Origin: Oscillospiraceae bacterium
Lineage (GTDB): Bacteria > Bacillota > Clostridia > Oscillospirales > Oscillospiraceae
NCBI GenBank assembly: GCA_015068235.1
Contig: SVKY01000001.1
Location: 69,660 to 133,659 of the forward strand
Reading direction: 5' to 3'
Length of the DNA: 64,000 nucleotides
Under the pieces are notes generated by a model, which was not told the DNA's origin, made no database searches, and saw only the letters and a list, made by a program, of their open reading frames with translations. This document shows positions 13,995 through 23,559 of this stretch, piece by piece; the first letter of the stretch is position 1; each line of letters starts with the position of its first letter. Made by a program: the position numbers and the translations under genes.

Positions 13995-15047
13995 ATGATA
14001 AATATTGATTTTTTAGTTGCAGGCTGCAACACACGCTGTCAACACTGCTATGTAAACGGTAGCCCAAGCAAAATGATGCGATTAGAGGATGCTTTGCTGT
14101 GCTTAGAAAAGTTGGACAAGCTTGCACAATACATACCAAATGAGGTTTCGTTCACGCTCGATCACGAGCCAATGAATCATCCGCACATTGATCAAATACT
14201 TCACGCCGCATCCAATACACAACATATCCAAAATTTCCATCACGGTATGACAACCGGTATTGCGCTCATGCACCGCAAGGATAAAGATTCAGTTTTGCAA
14301 GCTTACATTGATCATGGCTATCACTCTTTCGGCATCACGATACATGGAAACAGCGTTCATCATGACGAGATCGTGCGCAGAAATGGCGCATATCAAACCG
14401 CCATAGATGCAGCTAAATTCCTAAAATCACATGGTGCAAAGCTGGAGCTGTCGCTTATGCTGAACCGCTATTTTGCATCGGATGCCGAAACGATTTCTGC
14501 GATGATCAGTGAACTTCAGCCGAATGATATCTGTTTTGCTATACCGATCTTCACTCCGCATAATAACATGATGGATTTTGAGCCTCATCGTGCAACATTT
14601 GAAACAGTTTCTGCCTTGCAGGGATACTTCTCTGCGTGGAGACAGAACGAGTCGTCGCTTCTCAAAATTGCGCAGGAAAACACAATTGGCGCCGTGGTTG
14701 AACGATTAAAGCAAGGTGTCAATCTACACCATTTGTTCTCTGAGAAGCAAGATGAGCTATATTTAACATTGCATCAAGATTGCAAATTATGTGTCGGTAA
14801 TTCCGGCGCTGAAACCGAGTATCTCGGTGATTTGCGCTATATTGATCTACAAGCAACTGCTGAATATATCTATTCCCTCCCGGGCAATCGAGATTATGGC
14901 GCATTTTACGATATCGAGCGTTTGCCTAACATCAACGACTTGATCAAAGCTCTAAAAAAATTGCCGCAAAGCACTCTTTACGGCGATTTTGAAAGTGTGC
15001 TATACCGTGGATTTGCCGAACTTGGTATCCCAACAAAAATAATATAA
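13995..15047 (+). CDS. Radical SAM protein
   Basis: 350 residues. The [4Fe-4S]-binding motif is CNTRCQHC (C11, C15, C18, the CX3CX2C signature). Later segments resemble the TIM-barrel strands of radical SAM enzymes (SFTLDHEPMNHP; HSFGITIHGNS with HHDEIVRRNGAYQTAIDA). A single C-terminal pair, CKLCVGNSG (about residues 263-271), might hold an auxiliary metal, but the seven-cysteine SPASM pattern is not present. It follows the membrane protein by 17 bases with a ribosome site GAAGG. A possible nine-codon ORF follows before the terminator. The substrate is unknown. Confidence 0.85.
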   Translation: MINIDFLVAGCNTRCQHCYVNGSPSKMMRLEDALLCLEKLDKLAQYIPNEVSFTLDHEPMNHPHIDQILHAASNTQHIQNFHHGMTTGIALMHRKDKDSVLQAYIDHGYHSFGITIHGNSVHHDEIVRRNGAYQTAIDAAKFLKSHGAKLELSLMLNRYFASDAETISAMISELQPNDICFAIPIFTPHNNMMDFEPHRATFETVSALQGYFSAWRQNESSLLKIAQENTIGAVVERLKQGVNLHHLFSEKQDELYLTLHQDCKLCVGNSGAETEYLGDLRYIDLQATAEYIYSLPGNRDYGAFYDIERLPNINDLIKALKKLPQSTLYGDFESVLYRGFAELGIPTKII

Positions 15048-15063
15048 TTAGGAGCAACATAAA

Positions 15064-15093
15064 ATGATTCATTTCAGCAATATTCACCATTAA
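15064..15093 (+). CDS. Possible nine-residue peptide (MIHFSNIHH)
   Basis: A ten-codon frame including stop lies between the radical SAM gene and its terminator. AGGAG lies 9 bases before the ATG, a credible ribosome site with nothing else to serve. The product would contain three histidines. It may be a chance ORF or a gene remnant; only the placement and the ribosome site support it. Confidence 0.3.
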   Translation: MIHFSNIHH

Positions 15094-15100
15094 GTAAATG

Positions 15101-15136
15101 AAAGCGGATCAGCTCTTTTGCTGATCCGCTTTTTGT
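15101..15136 (+). terminator. Intrinsic terminator of the radical SAM operon
   Basis: A 13-bp stem AAAGCGGATCAGC/GCTGATCCGCTTT with loop TCTTTT is followed by a T-run. It stands between convergent genes and may act weakly on the minus strand as well. Confidence 0.9.
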
Positions 15137-15140
15137 AAAA

Positions 15141-18100
15141 TTAGGGCACTTTGTACTCTTCAGTCTCAGTGACGAGTTCATCTTCCCATTCATCATTCAA
15201 ATTCGTATCATCCAAATTCTCGTCATCTAAATAGGTATCATCCAGAACCTCGTCATCCAAATACGTATCGTCCAAATTCTCATCGTCCCAATTAGGTACC
15301 AAATCATCCCTTACTTCTTCCTCTGTCGGTTCGGGTTCGATTACAACAGGATCGACCAAAACATGGATCGTTACCTTCACACCCGTTGCCTCACGGGAGT
15401 AGATCGTAACTCGGTACAATATTTCTCTGCCGCTGGTATTTTCGGGAATATTGAAGCTGCCGGACATACCGCCTGCATTCATAAGACTGCTGACATCTGC
15501 TGCAACCTCATCGCCAACAACACGCTCAACCCGGTATGAAAAGCCCTGCGTTGTGTTTGTGAGCTTGATATTCTCAAAAATGACCTTCATGCCGGAAATA
15601 CCGATAAGTGAGACATCATTGTTCGTCGCAGAGCTAAGCTGTCTGGAAATGCCGTTGCCTCCATTGTCGGTCAACGCACGCGCATTCAATGAGAGCGTAA
15701 TGTTCGTTAGATTGACTCTAAAACCTTCGGAATTTCCTTCCTGGATGTAGTGGTTAACTCTGCGATTGACACGTTGGATACATCCGTCAGTACCAAGCTC
15801 CATCTGTACTTCAGCCAGATTCCAGCCTGTAAAATAGGACGAATCGCCGTCATAAGGATCAAATTCAACCCAGCGAAGCTCATTAGGATCCTTGAGCAGC
15901 AATGCAATCTGCGTTGTGCTACCAGTCGCAAACGGAGTCCCCTCGGAGATCACATAATCACGAATATCATTGATAACAATTTCCTTCGCTGCATTGCGGC
16001 TATCGGCATAGCAAAGCTTCATCTTGATTGCCGAAGCTGTTCCGCTCTCGAAAGATTCCGCAGCTTCAGCCGTAACGAAGGTGGCTGTTAACGGTTGAAT
16101 CTCTTGATTAAAGGTGCGCTGCATCGTCACGGGATTATTGCCGACAAACAGTGCATTTGCAAAGCTGAACCAATCCATCTGCTCCTTGATGCCGGTGTGA
16201 GAGGAAATATTATAGTTCGCTACACAAGCCATTTCAACCTGTGCTGACAAATTCCCAACCGAGGAGAACACAATGCCGGTAACTTCCTTGACATAATTCT
16301 CATAGAAATTCAAGGTCACATAGTTTCCTGCGTCAATGCTCCAATAATCCTGCTCCGTCAAGTAGACATATCTGGAGGTATACTCCCGATCGCCTGTATC
16401 GTTTGCGATTGTATATCTGATTGCAACAGCAATATCTCGTTCCTCCGGCACCAAATTTGCCAATTGCGTTCTCTCACCAAACATCAGCATGAGCGTTTGT
16501 TCGTTGACATGATTGGTTGCATCTGCGCTCGGTGTGACAGCAAACACCTCGGACGCATTTTTATGATTGCAATTAAAATAATACGTTGAAATGATCACAC
16601 CGTCACGAACCTGCTGTACCAAAGCATGGTCAATGTACGCATTGATATTACTTGCATCGCTTTGCGCCTGCAGATACAGCTTGTTCAAGGTCGTAATGCC
16701 GGCTGCGCCAACTCCGTGCAAATAATACATTTCATTGCCGTCAGAATCCATGCTTCGCATCAGCCCGATCGCTTCGCTTTCAAGCACATGACCAAGATAA
16801 TCCGTATACTGCACCGTGGCATCAAGCGTAAACTCGCCTCTAATGTCATCCGCAGGATAAACGAAAATATTCACCTCGTCATATTTCGATTCGGGGGTCC
16901 TCGAAATAGCTGCGATCCAAGAATTGTCGATATCGTCCATCTTGATCTCATTGTGCTCGGTGAAGTAGATCTCCTGCGTGAGCTCTTGCTTCTCGGTCAG
17001 TGACAATTCATATGCCGGTGAAGCATCTGAGGAATCCGAGCATAAATACTCTACCTTATGATTCCTGAAGTATTCATTCTGATCATTCTTCAAAAGAATG
17101 CCTGAGGACGTGATGAGCGATACAGAAACATCATTAATGCTCAGTGTGTTTCCATTATAGCTCGTAATGCGAAGTGTCAATTTTTCAAGCTTTGCCACAT
17201 CAGAAAGGCTGAGGATAAAGCGATCCGTATGATTTTCACGGAACATCCACGTCGGATCACTGACGATCGGAGGATTTGCCTGATTCTCAGCATTGTCCAA
17301 ATACTGCTCAGGCTGATTCATGTAGCGATACATCGCATCGATCAAATCAAATTCTTCACTTCGGCGGTTGCCGGAATTGTCATAATAATCCAGGCTTGCC
17401 AAGATGCTACCCTTGAAGCTCTCGGTATTTTCCTTAGATGTAGCAGTACTGATGCAGAATTCCAAATTGATCGCATTGTTTCGCTTTGTAACGGGATAAC
17501 TGCGGACGAGCTCGCTTTCCGTTCTCCCCTGCTGCTTCAGCTCAGTAGAATCAGCGTTTTCATCATGATAATCCACGCCGACCCATCCGACATTTTCAAT
17601 GATCCATTCCTGAATGATCGCCTCATTGCTTTCTTTGCATACACGAATCTCGTCAACATTCAGCTTGTCATTCGGGTCGCTGCCTGAGAAAATATCATCG
17701 GGTATGATTCGCACAGATTTCAGCTCGCCATAATCACGGTTCGTAAAGATCGTAAACGACTCATTGCAGCCCGAACGGAAGCCATCAGCACCAAGCTGAC
17801 CGTTCGCTAAAACATAGCCGCTTCTACCGTTTTCAAATTCCAAGCAAAAATAGAAACGGTTCTTAGAGCCTGAATCGCCGTAAACGTCATTGACCGTTGC
17901 GCCGCCATGGACACGAACCTCAACGGTATATGCTTCTTTTTCGTGCATAAAGCCGAGGTTTGAGCAACTTTCCTCGTACGTCATGGAATAGCATACATCT
18001 GACCAATTCAAATTTGGCGTTTCAATAACGCTCTTCGAAACGAATTGCAAATCATAATAGTCATTTGCTTCAATCAAGAAGGTCTCATCCATATGGAAAA

Positions 18101-19838
18101 TCGGAGTTGTGCCGACCTCACGAGTGAAAACTCGGTTGGATACCGCAGCATTGCCAACGATCTCACCCCAAGTGCATTGACGCTTTTTTAGTTCATCCAA
18201 TCGGCTGATGCTGAAATTCCTGACCTTAAAATCCGAATAAGAGCTCTCAGTTCGCATCAAAATTCCGGTAAAATAGTCAACATCAGCCATCTCAACCACG
18301 AAACGAATGCCCTCGTCCGAGCAAAGCAGGCTTTCGTATGCAAAGTCCTCATCGCTTGCGGGCCAATAGCCATAAAAGTCTTTTGAAAGCTCACGAATGC
18401 TGAGCTCCTCCGTCATCTGCTCCTCGCCCAACACATCCACATATGACAGCTGCAACATAAGATCATCAGGGATATATGCGATTTGCTCTTTATCCGAATA
18501 CAGCTCAATGGTATACTTATCCGCAAGTGCTTGTGGTTGCAGGCTTGCACCCGGTTCATATACCGCCAGGTTTAGCGTGGTCATGTAATCTGCCGTAATC
18601 TCCTCGCCGAAATCTGTCGGTGCTGCGTAGTAGCTGATCGGATCTGCACTGTAGGAATAAAGCGGCAAATCTGCGGAATTATTCTCACGCAAGGCTGCAA
18701 CAGCAACACTCTCCGCAGGATAGACCGCCAATGCGGTAACGTTTGCACTTTCACTTCCCATGATCAGAACTGAATCCATTGGGTGTGCAACAGTTCCGTT
18801 ATACATCGTAACGGCAGTAACACTCTGCATTTGAGGCAGATAGCAATTGAACGCAATGCTCTCCCCCTGCTGCGCCAAGCCGGAAATCTGAATATCGGGA
18901 GAGATCCCCTTTTCAATCAAAGTTCCTATCGTGGCAGTGATCACAGGCACATCAGCACGACAGGTATCGCCATAAATGTCCAAATACTCTATCTGCATGA
19001 CGAGCATTTCACCAAACCCGGCTTGGAGCAGGCTTTCTTTCTGATCATATCCCTGCGTTAAAAGCTCATAGCCGGCGCCATAATAATCGGCAAAGGTCAG
19101 ACGGAAGGTATATTCGTCCGTTTTTTGCGTAGCATCATAAACCGTATCATCGTTAAAAATCAGCTTCTTATCCGCTGTCTCATCTGTGCTCAAATCATAG
19201 CGTGTATTCGCAAGGAGAGAAAAGCTGTTACCGCCGTTGCCATCGATCTCCTCCATAGAAGCGATCAGCTTGCCATCAAAGCGTACGGAATAGTCATTTC
19301 CGTAATACCCGTCCATTTGCAAACCACGAATCTGACCTACACGGTAAATACGCAGCCCCTGTACGAGCCATTCTGAGACTTCTCCCTGGCTTGCTTGACA
19401 TGCAATTTCCAGACCGAGGATCTCTTTCACCTCATACTCCGGCGTAAAGAAGTAAGTATCAGTTTGATAAGGCTGCAGAGCTTGCACTGTTTCAGAAATT
19501 TCTCCAAAACCACTCAAGCCCATATTTTTCAGAATCTGCACACGATTCGTTTCCGCCGTATGCTCTTTTGCCAGAAGAAGACTGTTGTACAATCCGCCGT
19601 TATGAGGCTCTACACTTGACAAATGCTCTTGACCATCCGAAGAAACATAACGCAGCGAAATTTCCTGCACATATTCCCCACCGTTGCTGCCACCTGTAAT
19701 TACGACCGCATAGGTGTTTTCGATATGTTTGGTTGCTTCGGCATTTCCGGGCAGCAAGGTCACAAGCAACAAGGCAATCAACACAACGCTGACACAGCCA
19801 AGTGTCTTCCATATTCTATTGTGCTTAAAAATGCCCAT
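15141..19838 (-). CDS. Giant secreted protein of the type IV secretion-like operon
   Basis: 1565 residues from ATG 19838, chosen because GGAGG lies 7-8 bases upstream; the ATG six bases earlier would sit on top of it. The N-terminus is MGIFKHNRIWKTLG followed by a hydrophobic stretch ending at NAEA, a signal peptide or anchor. The rest is acidic, rich in beta-prone segments and tyrosine, with few cysteines. No domain was recognised. The last ~75 residues contain a short run of LDDTYLDDE-type repeats and a VTETEEYKVP end, with no LPXTG or SLH anchor. It is the last gene of a four-gene operon after the VirB4-like, VirB6-like and small membrane proteins, which suggests it is exported with, or is the outer part of, that assembly. 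Confidence 0.75.
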   Translation of the reverse strand: MGIFKHNRIWKTLGCVSVVLIALLLVTLLPGNAEATKHIENTYAVVITGGSNGGEYVQEISLRYVSSDGQEHLSSVEPHNGGLYNSLLLAKEHTAETNRVQILKNMGLSGFGEISETVQALQPYQTDTYFFTPEYEVKEILGLEIACQASQGEVSEWLVQGLRIYRVGQIRGLQMDGYYGNDYSVRFDGKLIASMEEIDGNGGNSFSLLANTRYDLSTDETADKKLIFNDDTVYDATQKTDEYTFRLTFADYYGAGYELLTQGYDQKESLLQAGFGEMLVMQIEYLDIYGDTCRADVPVITATIGTLIEKGISPDIQISGLAQQGESIAFNCYLPQMQSVTAVTMYNGTVAHPMDSVLIMGSESANVTALAVYPAESVAVAALRENNSADLPLYSYSADPISYYAAPTDFGEEITADYMTTLNLAVYEPGASLQPQALADKYTIELYSDKEQIAYIPDDLMLQLSYVDVLGEEQMTEELSIRELSKDFYGYWPASDEDFAYESLLCSDEGIRFVVEMADVDYFTGILMRTESSYSDFKVRNFSISRLDELKKRQCTWGEIVGNAAVSNRVFTREVGTTPIFHMDETFLIEANDYYDLQFVSKSVIETPNLNWSDVCYSMTYEESCSNLGFMHEKEAYTVEVRVHGGATVNDVYGDSGSKNRFYFCLEFENGRSGYVLANGQLGADGFRSGCNESFTIFTNRDYGELKSVRIIPDDIFSGSDPNDKLNVDEIRVCKESNEAIIQEWIIENVGWVGVDYHDENADSTELKQQGRTESELVRSYPVTKRNNAINLEFCISTATSKENTESFKGSILASLDYYDNSGNRRSEEFDLIDAMYRYMNQPEQYLDNAENQANPPIVSDPTWMFRENHTDRFILSLSDVAKLEKLTLRITSYNGNTLSINDVSVSLITSSGILLKNDQNEYFRNHKVEYLCSDSSDASPAYELSLTEKQELTQEIYFTEHNEIKMDDIDNSWIAAISRTPESKYDEVNIFVYPADDIRGEFTLDATVQYTDYLGHVLESEAIGLMRSMDSDGNEMYYLHGVGAAGITTLNKLYLQAQSDASNINAYIDHALVQQVRDGVIISTYYFNCNHKNASEVFAVTPSADATNHVNEQTLMLMFGERTQLANLVPEERDIAVAIRYTIANDTGDREYTSRYVYLTEQDYWSIDAGNYVTLNFYENYVKEVTGIVFSSVGNLSAQVEMACVANYNISSHTGIKEQMDWFSFANALFVGNNPVTMQRTFNQEIQPLTATFVTAEAAESFESGTASAIKMKLCYADSRNAAKEIVINDIRDYVISEGTPFATGSTTQIALLLKDPNELRWVEFDPYDGDSSYFTGWNLAEVQMELGTDGCIQRVNRRVNHYIQEGNSEGFRVNLTNITLSLNARALTDNGGNGISRQLSSATNNDVSLIGISGMKVIFENIKLTNTTQGFSYRVERVVGDEVAADVSSLMNAGGMSGSFNIPENTSGREILYRVTIYSREATGVKVTIHVLVDPVVIEPEPTEEEVRDDLVPNWDDENLDDTYLDDEVLDDTYLDDENLDDTNLNDEWEDELVTETEEYKVP
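15210..15300 (-). repeat. Imperfect tandem repeats encoding LDD motifs
   Basis: About six 15-bp units that read TC(A/G)TC(A/C)AAAT.. on the plus strand encode repeated D-D-x-x-L-D-D-E motifs near the C-terminus of the giant protein. Confidence 0.7.
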
Positions 19839-19840
19839 AC

Positions 19841-21799
19841 TCATTCCTCCGCTGTCTGATGATCCTCTGCAAGCGTTTCCCCACTGCACTCTTCCCTTGT
19901 TGCAACATCTTCAGAAATGGCTTCATTTTTTTCCGGTTCCATCGCAACAATGATCTCAGTCATATCGCCTTCTTCGATCATCGGCTCTGCCAAAACGACT
20001 GTCGCCCCTTCGTCCTCCTGCTCTTCTCGGCTAAAGGAGTTGATCACCGCCGAAACATCCTCACTCTTATTTGGCAGCATATCGCCAAAGCCGGAAATGC
20101 CCGTATAAATCCACGGAGCTCCTGCTGCAAGCGATGAAACCGGGATTCCGTGCGCACTCTTTTGAAGCGGATCATAACCGCTGACCTGCGCACCGATAAA
20201 GGCATACATCTGATCAAAATCCATATTGTTCAACCGAATGTCCCTGTGCTTAAATGCTCGTCGAACTGTCTTTTTGATCATCGGAAGCCTTGGTAAGTCG
20301 GATCGATACGCTTTTTTCTGCTTCTCTTCGGTTGCCGGGATATCATATGCGGTAATGTAAGCATTGACCTCCGAAAGTGCTTCGTTCTCAAGCTTCAACG
20401 TCTCCAACAAGGCGCTCAATTCGTCAATCTTTGCCTGCAAATTTGCCTTCTTTGCCTCAGCCTTCGTGTTTACAAGCTGACAATGCAGATCCTGCAAGGA
20501 AATGTTTATTGCCCGAATCGCCTTATCTTGCTCCATCGGTTTGCACTTTACCACACACTTCGTTGACGGGATGGCAAAAACCTCTGCCAGCCACGCATCT
20601 TCTGCAGACACCGGATATGCCACGGTGCGCAGGTTATGCGTAACGATTTGGTTGATCTCAACGTGCTTTGCCCTGATATGAACGGATTGTGGCATTGCCC
20701 ATGCTGCATAATCCCTCTGTTCAATCTGTTCGATCTGCGCTTCGTCAAAATCCAAATAATTGCTGTACTTCAAGAATACCGCAAGCTCCTTGTTGCCCAG
20801 GCGCTTGGCAGGCAATTGCACTTCGTTCAAAAGTTGAATCGCATTAGAAATTTGATTCTCCAGACGGAATCGATCACCATCAAATAGGACAATATAATAG
20901 AACGGTACGATCACGTTATCTTCAAAGCACGGCTCCTGTGCCGATGGAATCCGATCATACAAAATCGAAGCGCAAGCCTGAAGCTCCACCTCTGTCAGCC
21001 GTCCTTCATCAAAGGCAGCTTTTAGGCGCTCCATTCGCCCCTGCTCTCTTTGGATGTAATCCGTATATTTGATTGGTCGTTCCAGCTTAACGATATTGGT
21101 GCAATACTCCGCAGTGAGAGAGCGCAAAAGCTTTCCAAACCCATTTTCGATCATTTGGCTTCGCTGTTCCTTGTTAAAAATCCCAAATTCCACGATCGGA
21201 AGCTCCAAAACTGCGCCATAATACTGATTGGAGTAGACAATGTAATCATCGGAAATATCCGTAAAGGCGCAAAGCTGCTCCACAGGAGTGCACTTCATTT
21301 TATCCTCGGTTGCATGCGGGGCATTCTGAGCCAAACGACTTTCTTCCGCAGCGCGGTGTTGGCGGATCTTCTCCTTCACTTCTTCGGATACATTCGGATC
21401 GGAGAGCAAACGATTCAGTTCTTCCTGACGAAGCGCTTGTTCTTGTGCAGAAGCTGCGTTCTCTTCTTCTGTAAACAATTCACCAAATGCTTTCTTCTTA
21501 CTCTCCTTACGGTCGAGCAAAATCTCATCCGATACATCACGGGCAAAGCGATGGTTCAACACAAAGTGGCGCAGAAAATGCAGTACATAAATGTAATTCG
21601 GCTGCATATCAATACGAATCAAAAGAAGTACCGTTATAACAATCACAGCAAGTATGATGAGGAGCTTCAACGGCAAGGCAGAGATCGCCACAAATACGAT
21701 CATCAAGAAGGCGATCGTACCAATGATCAGATCCGTCAGTGTCATACCCCTGTAGATTTCATTTTTCGATTTCGCTTTATCGGGAATCAATCGTGCCAT
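19841..21799 (-). CDS. PrgI-VirB4-like type IV secretion protein lacking the ATPase domain
   Basis: 652 residues from ATG 21799, served by GGTGGTG; the alternative TTG at 21832 has no comparable site. Two N-terminal membrane helices (about residues 20-58, after SKNEIYRGMTLTDL) look like the PrgI family. A coiled region and a segment resembling the N-terminal domain of VirB4/TrbE ATPases follow (YYGAVLELPIVEFG; later NQIVTHNLRTVAYP). In complete VirB4 proteins the Walker A domain comes next. Here the protein instead passes through HGIPVSSLAAGAPWIYTG and ends in an acidic tail, with no Walker A or B. Its stop overlaps the ribosome-site region of the giant protein gene. The family call is from pattern resemblance and is less certain than the domain absence. 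Confidence 0.65.
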   Translation of the reverse strand: MARLIPDKAKSKNEIYRGMTLTDLIIGTIAFLMIVFVAISALPLKLLIILAVIVITVLLLIRIDMQPNYIYVLHFLRHFVLNHRFARDVSDEILLDRKESKKKAFGELFTEEENAASAQEQALRQEELNRLLSDPNVSEEVKEKIRQHRAAEESRLAQNAPHATEDKMKCTPVEQLCAFTDISDDYIVYSNQYYGAVLELPIVEFGIFNKEQRSQMIENGFGKLLRSLTAEYCTNIVKLERPIKYTDYIQREQGRMERLKAAFDEGRLTEVELQACASILYDRIPSAQEPCFEDNVIVPFYYIVLFDGDRFRLENQISNAIQLLNEVQLPAKRLGNKELAVFLKYSNYLDFDEAQIEQIEQRDYAAWAMPQSVHIRAKHVEINQIVTHNLRTVAYPVSAEDAWLAEVFAIPSTKCVVKCKPMEQDKAIRAINISLQDLHCQLVNTKAEAKKANLQAKIDELSALLETLKLENEALSEVNAYITAYDIPATEEKQKKAYRSDLPRLPMIKKTVRRAFKHRDIRLNNMDFDQMYAFIGAQVSGYDPLQKSAHGIPVSSLAAGAPWIYTGISGFGDMLPNKSEDVSAVINSFSREEQEDEGATVVLAEPMIEEGDMTEIIVAMEPEKNEAISEDVATREECSGETLAEDHQTAEE

Positions 21800-21838
21800 A
21801 GCTTCACCACCCGCTGTAAATTTTACTTTCAAAAATTT

Positions 21839-23530
21839 TTACTGTACTTCAACGCTTGAATTTTCATGATCCGTTGCCGAAGCATGAGCGCCCACTAAAA
21901 TGTCAGTGCGCTCAGCATCCATTTTATTTTCGTTATTTGGGGCTACAAATGCCGCCAGATTTATCGCATTGTCAGCAAGTCTCCAAATACCTTTCAGCAA
22001 TGTCTTCCATGCGATAAAGATACGTTCTTTTCTTGTTTTCCCTGTTTCTTTCTTGCTTTTACCATCGGCTTGGAATGCACGGTAGCTTGCATTTTCAGGA
22101 AGCATTGCTGTAATCTTTGCGCTCAGCTTTTCAGCACCCCAAAGCAGCAGTACAATAACCAACGCTTTGAGCAAAGCATTCACAACAGGGTACGCAAACA
22201 GCTGCATTTCAGCGCCAAAAATGATCGGCACGATCATGCAAAGCAGTCGCATCAAAACTACAATCGCAAGCATTGCCAAGCTCTGCTGAACAAATGCGAT
22301 CACCCAGTGCTTCGATCTTGCCTCGCCGTCAAAATAGACACGGGAAATGATCGGAGAAGCCGCCAAGCAAAGCATTAGCATATCAAAAATACGTGCTGCA
22401 CAATGGAATATTATTCTAAGCAAGGACTTCAAAAGCTTCCAGCAAACCAGAAGCAAAACAAGAAAATCAATTGCAGCAACACCAATATCAAAATCCTCAT
22501 TGACGGCATCCAGGTCATAAATACTCTTCTCGCCGTAATAATATGCGCTTCGTAAAGGATCGGCAAATGACGGTGCTGTGTTGTAGTCATCATTCTTCGC
22601 CGCATGCATCGTTGCCATCAGGAACAGCGCACGATCCAAAGATAATCCGGCATGGGTCGTTGTGTACTGTCTCTCATATTTTTCCAAAGGTTTGAATGTT
22701 CCGTTCAAACGCATCAATTCCATGGTTTCCATAATCGCACTTGAAACATTTTCATAATAAACATCAAGCTTCAAATCCTGTGTCAAGCTTGCAGCATTTG
22801 CAATTTTTTGCAATGCCGCCTGCCACGAAGAAACTGCATCACCCTGCGAATCCTGACCGACATAACGGTAATTAAAAACACCCCGATTGGCAAGATACTG
22901 CATGTCAGAACGAATCTCGTTAAAGCAGCTGTTAATATTATAGCGGTTGTCATAAGAAGGATTCAGCGAGTAATTGCCGATCGTATTGAGGACTCGTGCC
23001 ATTGCCGCAAAATCCTCGTCGGAAAATTCGATCGTTCCTTCTTTGTCGGTTTCATCATCTATCGCATAATTGATCTGCTGCATCAAAATCGCCGTAGTAT
23101 TGAGCAATACGGCAACCACAAGACACAAGCTGACCATAATGACCGCAGCCTTACCAAAGCTGCCAAAGATTTCCTTTATCGGACGCTTTTTCTTTTTCCC
23201 ATCACCGGAAGCTCTACGGATCAATGCAGCAATTGCTAGGGACAGAGCAAATACAACGCCAAGGATCGCCATGCTCCAGCAAATCGTTGCAACGGTACCT
23301 CCGGAGAAAAAGATGCTCAGCAAAACATCAAAATCACCATGATACGCCGCCTGGCTCAATCCGGCGATATGCTCGAAAAAGCTGTAGAAAATCTCCACAA
23401 TCCAACAGCATCCGATGCTGATATAATATAGCAGCTTGTAGACCGTTGCATACAATACGGATTGCACACCACTGTCTGCCGAAGATAGCGTTTGAGAAAT
23501 TTTAGGAAGAATGCTGCTAAACCAATTCAT
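21839..23530 (-). CDS. VirB6/TrbL-like polytopic membrane protein
   Basis: 563 residues from ATG 23530 (AAGGTG six bases upstream). At least seven hydrophobic helices are seen: three in the first 150 residues (YISIGCCWIVEIFYSFF; TICWSMAILGVVFALSLAIAA; VIMVSLCLVVAVLL), an extracellular loop of about 180 residues, then four more around 345-490. This layout, with a basic C-terminal tail, matches the channel-like membrane proteins of Gram-positive conjugation elements. It lies between the VirB4-like and small membrane protein genes with short gaps. A role as membrane pore or scaffold is inferred from that company. Confidence 0.65.
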   Translation of the reverse strand: MNWFSSILPKISQTLSSADSGVQSVLYATVYKLLYYISIGCCWIVEIFYSFFEHIAGLSQAAYHGDFDVLLSIFFSGGTVATICWSMAILGVVFALSLAIAALIRRASGDGKKKKRPIKEIFGSFGKAAVIMVSLCLVVAVLLNTTAILMQQINYAIDDETDKEGTIEFSDEDFAAMARVLNTIGNYSLNPSYDNRYNINSCFNEIRSDMQYLANRGVFNYRYVGQDSQGDAVSSWQAALQKIANAASLTQDLKLDVYYENVSSAIMETMELMRLNGTFKPLEKYERQYTTTHAGLSLDRALFLMATMHAAKNDDYNTAPSFADPLRSAYYYGEKSIYDLDAVNEDFDIGVAAIDFLVLLLVCWKLLKSLLRIIFHCAARIFDMLMLCLAASPIISRVYFDGEARSKHWVIAFVQQSLAMLAIVVLMRLLCMIVPIIFGAEMQLFAYPVVNALLKALVIVLLLWGAEKLSAKITAMLPENASYRAFQADGKSKKETGKTRKERIFIAWKTLLKGIWRLADNAINLAAFVAPNNENKMDAERTDILVGAHASATDHENSSVEVQ

Positions 23531-23559
23531 CAAATTCACCTTGCTTTCGCAAAAATGCC

